The notes below the pieces were generated by a model that ran no database searches, was not told the origin of the DNA, and saw only the letters and a list, made by a program, of their open reading frames with translations. The position numbers and the translations under genes are program-made. Of a stretch of DNA of 64,000 nt, positions 56,301-64,000 are shown in pieces. This stretch comes from Argentina anserina. Taxonomy: Eukaryota > Streptophyta > Magnoliopsida > Rosales > Rosaceae. Numbering within the stretch: the first letter of the stretch is position 1; each line of letters opens with the position of its first letter. The DNA is taken from positions 11,222,001-11,286,000 of the forward strand of contig NC_065873.1 of assembly GCF_933775445.1 (NCBI RefSeq), in the 5' to 3' direction.

Positions 56301-59300
56301 ACTTAGATGCAAACCAAGAACTAAATGCATTCTGAGAGCAAGCATATACACAATGATTTTTTCTTTGGCACAACGAGTCTCCCTTTAGTTTTTGTTGACA
56401 ATTCAAGCCATCTCTATTAGAAAAATGAGCTTCATAGCCTTCATAAAGGAAGCCCAACTTATATGCTTGGTAATCTAAAAGGCCACAGTATCCAGTCAGA
56501 TTTGAGTTAGACGTGATTTAGCTTTTGAACATTTATACCTGGACATTTGAGATCCTTTGTTTTTCACAAAAAATTAAAGTAATAGGAATGGTAATCTCTG
56601 CATAACAAGACCAACGCTACTCCACCAAGCTAACACAAAGACAAAATCCCTACTAAAATATCATGGGTTTATTACCCTAGTGCATTTTTGAAGACATCTG
56701 CAACAAGCAGAGATAAAAGTAATTCTAAAAGCATACACCAATACAATTTTACCCTTACTTTGCAATAATTACCTTTAATTTGCAAGAGCTGGTGAGTGTT
56801 TTTCTGTGAATAATCATTTGGGTCACATTTGACTCTCACAAAACTTCCTGTTACTTTCTCACCAAAACTCTCCGGTTGCTTTAACAGTTCCTCCACTAAG
56901 CTCCTCTTCAGGTAGACAAGCTTGATGTTCTCAGGAATTATGGAAGCAAAACAACTTTTCTGCACATCTGGTACTTTAGGGCTCAACTTGATCTGCCTTT
57001 TACACGTACCCATAAAACTCTCATCTATGTCTTCAGAACTACTTCCACTCTCATCCTCCTCCGACGACTCTTCCAGATTGTCAGCAAAATGAGGTGTCAG
57101 AAGGTTATATATACTATTTTTGAACAAAGATTTTCGTCCTAAAAGAGACTGCAATGTTGCATCACAAATAATTTTCTTCTTCTTTTCTGGGTCAAACAGC
57201 TTCTTTTCTTTACAGTAGTCTGTGACCATAGAGGTGACTTCATACTGTGATAACTCCTTCGATATATCTTTACCCATAGAAGAAAGAAAATCTAGAAGCG
57301 ACTTTGATCCCCATCCTATAAATTCTCTTTTTTTCGCTTCTACTTTTTTTTTCACTGAACACTGTTTTCCCTTGGATCTCTTCTTTTTGGCAACTGGCAT
57401 GTATTCTTCTCCACTTTCCCCTCCATCATAATCAGATACCTGAGGATCACTTTCTTCATCGGGTTCTGAAAGTGTATCTTCTTTCTTATGAATATCATTC
57501 GAGTCAAAGTCACCTGTGTAGTTTTTTCCTTTCTTTAATAACTTGTTTGCAGTGTAGACGTCTTCTGCAGACAAGCGCTCTTTCATTTTATTTATTTGCC
57601 AATAATCCTTAAATAAGTACTCAAATGTATTTATATCTTTGAAGTCAACTCTTCCCTGAAAGGAGGAAAACATACTGTGAGGTCAAAAGAACACCACTAT
57701 TGAAATTATATCAACAAAATAACTGACAGGCTGCACTTCACCAAATCAAAGAAACCAAAAAATAAACAAAAAGAAAGACAGTAATGAGGAAAAAAGGAGA
57801 AAATTTTAAAGAATAGTAAACCATAACCAAAATTTGTCAATCCATGTCTCAAATCTTGGTTCCCTTCCCTTTTCAGGAGATTTTGTTTAATAGAATCCAC
57901 AACTACTAGGGAAATTTATCAATGAACACTAACGATATTACAATAAGCCCAAGGAGAACATGCACCGGCACCACAATTCCCAAAGAGATATTTAATAACA
58001 AAACAGGCAAAAATCACCCTGAAAAGTAACAAAATCTATTGCTAGCAAGCTAACAAATTTTGGTTTTCCATACCCTAATTACCAAACAGGTCTAAATCGG
58101 GAATGGAGCCGTTGCCTGAGGCCTCGCTTGTTTCATGGAATTGAGGGCTTGGGAAAGGAAGCTTTTTTCTTCAAATGTTTGGTATACAAAAGGAATTGGA
58201 CTACTTTCCTACATGAAGGGAAAATGTGAGGGAAGATACTTTTAATTCATTAACCTAGAACCAACTTCCCTACTCAATTCCTTGCATTTATTACTCACTA
58301 TCTATTATTTTATTGCATTAGTTACAGATTTTTTGACAATATTCCTGCTAACTTCATTTGTGTTACCAAACACCGGAAAGGAAAGTTCACTTCCCACTTA
58401 AGTTCCATTCCCATGGGAATTCCAAAGGAACTACTTTCCTTTCCGGATACCAAATGAAGCCTCATTGCCAATTAATTTTGGGTTAGATTATCTAACTTTT
58501 AGATGGTGTCAGAACACGCTATCCACATGTCTGGCCTACATACAACATAAATTGTGTGCATGATTAGCTCAACTTATGCCGATTACAGTGCTTTACAAAA
58601 CATTTTTTACTTTTCTTTTGAATAAGCCATGGCCCTAACATGGTAAACCTAGTGGAAGCTAACATGTAACTGAACCTTCTCCATAGAGGTACCAATACAT
58701 GAGCAATATCTTTCTTTCACTATCCATAAACAGCCCGACAAAGTAAGAATCCCTTCCAGCTGTGTCTATCAGCAAATAACATAGGAATGGAATCGTCCAT
58801 CTATGATACGTCATTGGAATTGTATATAGACAGAAAAATGTCAGCCCAAGACAAGGATGGCCAAGCTTTCCTGATAAAATCTCTCAAGCGTATGCCTGTC
58901 TGAAGGTTTCAGCATTCTTCGAGCATTGGTGTGAGCAAATGATACAGAATACTAAAAATGTAAGCAACATCCAATGGATGCCATTCAAACATTACACAGG
59001 CATTCATTTGACAAGACAGTGTAAATGACGTCTGCGAAGAACTACAATGCCTAGGCTATATGAAGTATTGGAAATGAGGATCTGGAGGCAGAAGAAATAG
59101 AAAAATCATGTGGCAAAGCTGAGTTGTATCTAATAATCAAACAAGTCAAAGACTTTATAATAGGAAAGAAAATATTCTTAGTACCCAACTTGTTGTTGCC
59201 CCTAAGCATCAAGGGTACATTAACCGTAAGGTTTTGACTACTTCCATGTGTTTGTCTATAGTGAATCTGATGGATTTACGTCAAAATATTAAATAGAGAC

Positions 59301-60166
59301 AGTGTTTAATGGTCACACAGTATCCATCAGATTGATAGTAAAAGTGGCATTTAATTTCCTTCAAAAAAGCGTGGCAGAAAATAACAAAATTAAAAACCTT
59401 TTCCTGTACTTTTACACATGGGGGTATGTATTTCTTAATCTGTTTCAGTATTTGTGAATGCTTGATATGTAGAATGAAACTCAGAGTCACCTTTCTTCAA
59501 AAATAAATGAGAAATAAGCATACCCCATCAGAATCAGCATCCAAGTCTTCTTCTATGAGTACTGCAAGCTTCAAACAATGATTGCAAAATCCTTTCTCCA
59601 CCTTAACAACTGCAAACTCAGAGTCACAGAGGCAGCGCCCACATACGGCTTGGGGGCAGCAAAAGCATTGAAACTTTGCAGCTTTATGGCACATGAAGCA
59701 AGAATGCCAGTCTGGAATGCAACATTCATTTTAGTATGCAACAAAGGGGTTCATTTCATAACAGATTACACGCACCAAAATTTTACAACACATCAAGGGG
59801 ACACATAACACATGAACACCGACCACCAAAACCAAAAACATGAAGTTAGAAAAAGTAAAAGCAACTTACTGCAATTCCAGCGCTGTGAAGAGTCGACAAA
59901 AGATTCATCCTTTCCCGCACACTCAGGATGATAAGCTTTAAGACAGCCCCTGCAAGATGTAAAAGCAAACCCCTTCAACCAAAAGACCAATGAAACCAGA
60001 CTTTCATATGTTCCAGTTAAAATCAAAAGGAAGTATGAAACTTTGAAAGAGAGAAAAAGAGAGCGACTGACTTGTAGTCGCAGACCATGAGGAGGCCGCC
60101 ATCTTTGCAAAGGAAGCAAACCCCTTCGCAAAACTCTTCTTTCTTTGATTTACTCTTCCTGGGCAT
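50397..60166 (-). CDS. PHD-SWIB-Plus3-GYF domain protein (At5g08430/NERD-like)
   Basis: Eleven coding exons, minus strand: 60072-60166, 59870-59949, 59524-59711, 56773-57655, 55981-56093, 55060-55119, 54363-54413, 53421-53491, 52005-52255, 51514-51612, 50397-50818. They sum to 2313 bp, 770 residues, with no frame break. Domains: PHD-type zinc finger (about 13-90; CFLCKDGG, CLKAYHPEC, CFMCHKAAKFQCFCC), acidic/basic linker, SWIB/MDM2 fold (about 232-312; FIGWGSKSLLDFLSSMGKD), acidic patch, Plus-3 domain (about 356-490), helical WLARELILLQKRID segment, and a C-terminal GYF domain (about 718-768; LWYCMSPLGQIRGPYKL). The set matches plant nuclear proteins of the At5g08430/NERD type, linked to chromatin reading, elongation and silencing. 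Unlike NERD or CCCH44-type relatives I see no CCCH finger. Start chosen at the first ATG before the PHD cysteines. Confidence 0.92.
52256..53420 (-). other. U12-type AT-AC intron (intron 8 of the PHD-SWIB gene)
   Basis: No GT donor can join exon 8 to exon 9 in frame. The exon ends at GGAGGAGAGA and the intron opens with ATATCCTTTT, the U12 AT-AC donor consensus. The intron ends TATAC, with a branch-like CCTTGAC at 52279-52273 whose A lies 18 nt from the terminal AC. Splicing there gives GWRRE-LEAYITKKLLL in frame, which is the expected family sequence. Length 1165 nt. Confidence 0.88.
55370..55840 (-). mobile_element. Solo LTR in intron 5 of the PHD-SWIB gene
   Basis: Plus strand from tgtagtgaatcgg to aaacccaaca (TG...CA), 471 bp, flanked by a perfect 5-bp duplication gctct (55365-55369 and 55841-55845). 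No internal sequence, so LTR-LTR recombination has probably removed the rest. The sequence style (ggtggttcagc, catccaccgg) suggests a copia element on the minus strand, the same strand as the gene. Confidence 0.85.
58117..58464. mobile_element. 348-bp MITE in intron 3 of the PHD-SWIB gene
   Basis: Ends tgaggcctcgcttg and caaatgaagcctca are imperfect terminal inverted repeats. Flanks are ttgcc on both sides (58112-58116, 58465-58469). Internal sequence has further inverted ggaaagg/cctttcc-type blocks and no ORF. The superfamily is not determined. Confidence 0.7.
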
Positions 60167-61137
60167 CGCGCCGATTTTCGCAGCGTTGAGAGTGAGTGAG
60201 TGAGTGAGTGAGTGAGATTATACCCCTCTTATTTTATTTTTCTTTTATTTTTTGGGGTAAAAATAGAGAGTCCGTCCAATTTCAAAGCTGCCCGAGAAAT
60301 AGACCGAAAGACTGAAACGCATGAAAGTGGCAGTGTCAGAATTTTAGGTGAGAGTCATATCCGATACTTTTTGTTTTCAACCGCATTGCTGGGTCGCATA
60401 AGGCTCCAGGTCTGGGGTCAGGTTCGGATCTGGGTCCGGGACCCGGGAGATTCTTGCACTGGGACTCCAAACCAACATATGTGGTTTTGGCCACTGATTT
60501 GGTTTCAGACTTTCAGCAACCTAATCAGTTATGGTATTTTTTTCGTTAAGGGTCGTTTGCCAACACGGCCATATTTGGCATCAATCGACTAGTCGGCTTC
60601 AATTTTTTAGGTGTAAGATTACCCTCAGTTTTACCGAACATTGACTTTTGTCATTTTCTACATATTTTGTATAGTGTCACGGACCTATCTATTTGGTTGT
60701 CACACCTAGTCCATGTATCCTAACAAGCATCAAATAATAAAAAGTATTATTCTAATGACTACTTTGTTTTGACATAACGGTTACATAATGGAAAGACCAA
60801 TAAATATGCAACACGAATGCAATCATCTACTGTTTTTAGCTATTACAATTTAGTTTTACAGACAAATATGAAGAGATTTTCAATTGATTTTCAATTATAT
60901 CATTTTTGTTGTTATGCCATAGAGTTGTTTTCCATACTACTATACTATTGCCACACTACTGCCTTAATGTGATATGTGAAATTTCCAACAAGTTTAAGCC
61001 TTCTCTTTTAGCCGAATTTCAATGGAAGTTTGTCTTTATGATGTTGCTAGGCTTTGAATTGGATTTTTGCCTATAATTGTGTAATTAGTTCCAAGTTCCA
61101 ATCATTATGCTTGTTATCAAGCATATGATTGAGGGAG
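60167..61137. other. 5' flank / promoter side of the PHD-SWIB gene
   Basis: Contains the presumed 5' UTR with a (GAGT)n run (60190-60216) and a TATAAT-like motif on the minus strand near 60223. The rest is AT-rich with no gene recognised. Confidence 0.45.
60190..60216. repeat. (GAGT)n microsatellite in the 5' leader
   Basis: About six gagt units 25-50 bp upstream of the PHD-SWIB start codon, probably inside the 5' UTR. Confidence 0.85.
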
Positions 61138-61320
61138 AGTATTAGGATTATAGGAGTAATATTGTGCAGGGCTGTTACGTCATTTTGGTGTATCAATCTA
61201 GCATATATACCCAAGTAACCTACAATTTCAATTCAATGAGAATGATCACAATGTAGCCTCCAAAATATTCTTGCTCTCTTTATTTTCTTGCACATCTCAA
61301 TTCAGTAAACCCCAAGTCTT
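61138..61320 (+). mobile_element. Probable copia LTR remnant
   Basis: A purine-rich tract (attgagggagag) is followed by tattaggattatagg, a TATATA-type motif (61203) and an ending typical of copia LTR leaders. The first G of the expected TG end is changed. The right end is uncertain. Confidence 0.4.
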
Positions 61321-61837
61321 ATCAAAGAAGCACCACCTTTGTAACTAGTTTCATGTTGTATGCATTGGTTTCAATTTTCTCTAGCATCCTTCAGTCAATT
61401 TTTGCTTCCTTTTCGGATAACCTAGTTTACATTTAGCTTTAAGAGAGACCCAAAGCTTCTCATTCTTATGATGCACCACAATCGACATGTTTTCCTCAAC
61501 ATAATCAACTTTAGACTGCATGTACCTCTTCCATGGACAACACAACTCAATAGTAGCAAGGCACTTGAGATGGTTTACCAACGGGGGCATTAGAGCCACC
61601 GAGCTAAAAGTTTTATGCCGCACAACTTCCAGAGACAATTGGGAGTCCTGAAACAAATTGGACCTGTAATCCTTCAAGTTCACATTGCTCCTCTTTGTCT
61701 CCACATCCATTCTCAGCACCGAGTCTCACACTGTCACACCTCGATTTTTTTTTTTGAGGTGCAACTCATATTCCACTTACAAAATGAATTTCCATCATGG
61801 AACATGAAAGAAATTGGCATAAAGTGTTACATAAGAA

Positions 61838-64000
61838 TGTAATACGCATCAAATAGGGAGAAGCATCATCTTTATCCATTGATAAGGAGGCCTTATATAT
61901 AGGTATTACATTGAGTATCTTGTTGAATAAGGGATTATATATCATTCTTTATCCTGACTAACTTATACTAATTAGGACAAGATACACCGAAAGATTATGG
62001 AGAGTAATTCTCCTATAACACTCCCCCTTGTATCGTGATCCTAATGTGTCATGGTGCATAACCGTTGCCTCGGTAAAAACCTTGTCAAGCAAAACAAAAA
62101 CCTCTTGGGTAAAAAAAACTTGGTCGAAGAGAAAAAGAGCATAACGCACCAACTACAATTGATGATAGCATGTGGAATAGACTCCTCCTGAAATCTGCAA
62201 AACAACTCCCTCTAATCGATAACTCAATCTTGGAGTATAGATAGATAACGTATACAAACGCTCTTCACATTCTTCAAAAGTAGCATTGGGTCAATGATTT
62301 GAATATCAAATCTCGCCTAGCATTCTCAAATCAAACATGTACACTTATCCGTACATGGATTAAAAGAAACATAATTGCATAATAACTCAAAACAAGAGTT
62401 TGTAATGAAAAATAGATTCACGCGTGGTATGACCTTCACTTACTTAAACAGTCATAACGTCTTCGATACAATAGGTATGGATGAACCGTAAAAGTTCTAG
62501 AAAGTAGACAACCATGGATTTCTAGTGATATATGGTTCACAACCTAGTTCGCTTACGCATTTCACTTACGAATCTGGGCAGATTCTGACATCGCTTCATT
62601 AAAGTGTCTTTTTGTGTTGGGATATAGGATTTGATGTCATAACGTGTTGTGATCAAGCATTGACATATGTGTGGGCCCACTCAGCCATCATCTTGGCCTT
62701 ATGAGTTTAAACTGAATAAGGTGTCGAGTCATATATATTACAACAAGTACATGCATACACATATTGTACTTAAAATGTGGAGAGTTTCATCTCTTAAGAC
62801 TTATCATCGCTCATACGGCAGAAACATGTCTTTTATGACTTCGACTTATTTATAAAATACTTATAGATATTAGTTAACGTTCTTGTTGCCTTTAGCCAAC
62901 CGATGAACAACATCATCAATAACAGATATCACTTTCGAGACCTAATATTCTCAAGATCATATTATTCCTAAGATACAGCTGCATGCAATATTGCATATCC
63001 CCAAACATTTATGGGTAAATTACTTACGCATAACGAGGGCCCTAGCTATAAGCTTTAACTGCTTAATTATCACACATGCTCATCCATTCATGCATAATGA
63101 ACATGGGGTTACGGGGATGTCCAATCCCAGCTATGCAATAAAAAGTCTTCGAAGTGAATTCTCCTGCATTGTCAAGGTGGTGAGCCCTGAGTTTTGAGCA
63201 AGGTGCTTCGGAAAGCAGCATTTGGTTCTTAGTTCATCAAGAGTCTATCACACTTCATTTTAATATCCCTACCTTAATCAAGTTATTGCACTCCATGGTT
63301 TGGAGGCACTTGAATTAGGTGAAAACCATTCCATTTTAGAATCTTTATCTGCATCTCTTAACTTAGTCCTAACATAGATGATATGTGACTACAAGCTGCA
63401 AATTCAGTTGTTTTGGAAACTAGCTAACTGACAAGGTATTATGAGAACAAAAACCGTCTCATATTTGATTCCAAGGCGTTCTGCTAGAGAGTTTGCACCA
63501 TAAGGTGAGTTTAAACTCTTCTCTTTCTCACTACGCCTAACAAAGGTATAACCGATAGGATTTACATTTGGGGTGTTGACATTACCTGACCAATGACCTA
63601 TCTCTTTATTAAAACTGGATCCTATGGCTTTCCAGGAGATTGTGGCGGCGACATGAGTCGATCATCACCATCAATTCCTGCCGGATAGCACTTTCCATGT
63701 AGGCCAATATACAATGTTGGAATTTTACTGCAACAAAGTATGTATAGTTCGACATCAAACTCATTCAACATTGTCATTCATCGAGATCTCTCATTTGGAT
63801 TAGTATTGATATTGAGGCGTCCCCAAATGATAACCATCATCTAAGAAAACAGACGAGTGAGTATCATTGATCATAGATCAAGTTGTGTCATAACTCGCAT
63901 TCAACAAGTATTATTGAACCAAGTGGTCTCTCTACACTTTCGTAAGAGCCCCGGCCTAGTGACACCATATACCACATTTGTGGAGTCACCACGTCACCAA
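61838..64000 (-). mobile_element. Decayed Ty1/copia element, truncated by the window edge
   Basis: 3' LTR at 61838-62020 (plus strand tgtaatacgc...cctataaca) next to ctccccctt, then a non-coding tail and a mutated pol. Around 63490-63620 the minus strand reads through remnants such as NVNTPNVNPIGYTFVRRSEK, aligning with the remnant at 14420-14520 (VNPIIYLCYDAYEN). The sequence near 63930-64000 likewise parallels 14790-14870. Same family and orientation as the element at 13.1 kb. Several stops; non-functional. Confidence 0.65.

Noticed and set aside
61381..61719. Minus-strand ORF of 112 codons
   Set aside because: No recognisable domain, no clear ATG context (upstream frame closed, start non-standard), and it lies among copia remnants. 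Possibly a gene fragment, but not supportable.

Overview
This window is plant nuclear DNA, most likely from a eudicot. It is AT-rich, has long intergenic stretches full of LTR retrotransposons, and carries two intron-rich genes with GT-AG introns plus one AT-AC intron. I cannot name the species. Both host genes lie on the minus strand near the two ends. The roughly 43 kb between them is transposable elements and gene debris.

Layout. (1) 1-6.8 kb: an EMB8-like alpha/beta-hydrolase gene, eleven exons visible, 3' end outside the window. (2) 6.9-7.6 kb: a 717-bp foldback (Mutator-like) element with 9-bp flanking repeats, about 70 bp upstream of that gene's ATG. (3) 7.6-19.1 kb: LTR debris, a decayed minus-strand Ty1/copia element (13.1-15.7 kb) and a partial plus-strand LTR. 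(4) 19.1-29.8 kb: a second, broken copy of the EMB8-like gene, split by a minus-strand Ty3/gypsy chromovirus (19344-27381). That element has a full 3' LTR of about 2.9 kb but a 5' LTR cut to 347 bp. (5) 29.8-44.5 kb: LTR fragments and a gypsy LTR on the minus strand, into which a minus-strand Tat-lineage gypsy element (32561-42860) inserted, with a perfect 5-bp target duplication. The Tat element carries a spliced antisense gene on the plus strand and a 66-bp minisatellite. (6) 44.5-49.1 kb: a copia LTR, then two head-to-head copies of an LTR-like family forming a large inverted repeat. (7) 49.2-49.7 kb: a 534-bp unclassified insertion with 15-bp flanking repeats. (8) 50.4-60.2 kb: a minus-strand gene whose 11 coding exons splice to a 770-residue PHD-SWIB-Plus3-GYF protein. 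It contains a U12-type AT-AC intron, a solo LTR and a MITE in introns, and an apparent exon duplication. (9) 60.2-64 kb: promoter-side DNA, then another decayed copia element of the same family as at 13 kb.

The two host genes show no obvious functional link: one is a putative membrane-anchored hydrolase, the other a probable nuclear chromatin or transcription-elongation protein. The remaining coding capacity belongs to retrotransposons that are all broken, mostly by nonsense changes of the kind expected from cytosine deamination. The most notable points are the AT-AC intron, the antisense gene, the anomalous 5' end of the chromovirus, and the foldback element with paired G-boxes beside a promoter. 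All exon borders were read by eye from splice signals and reading frame.
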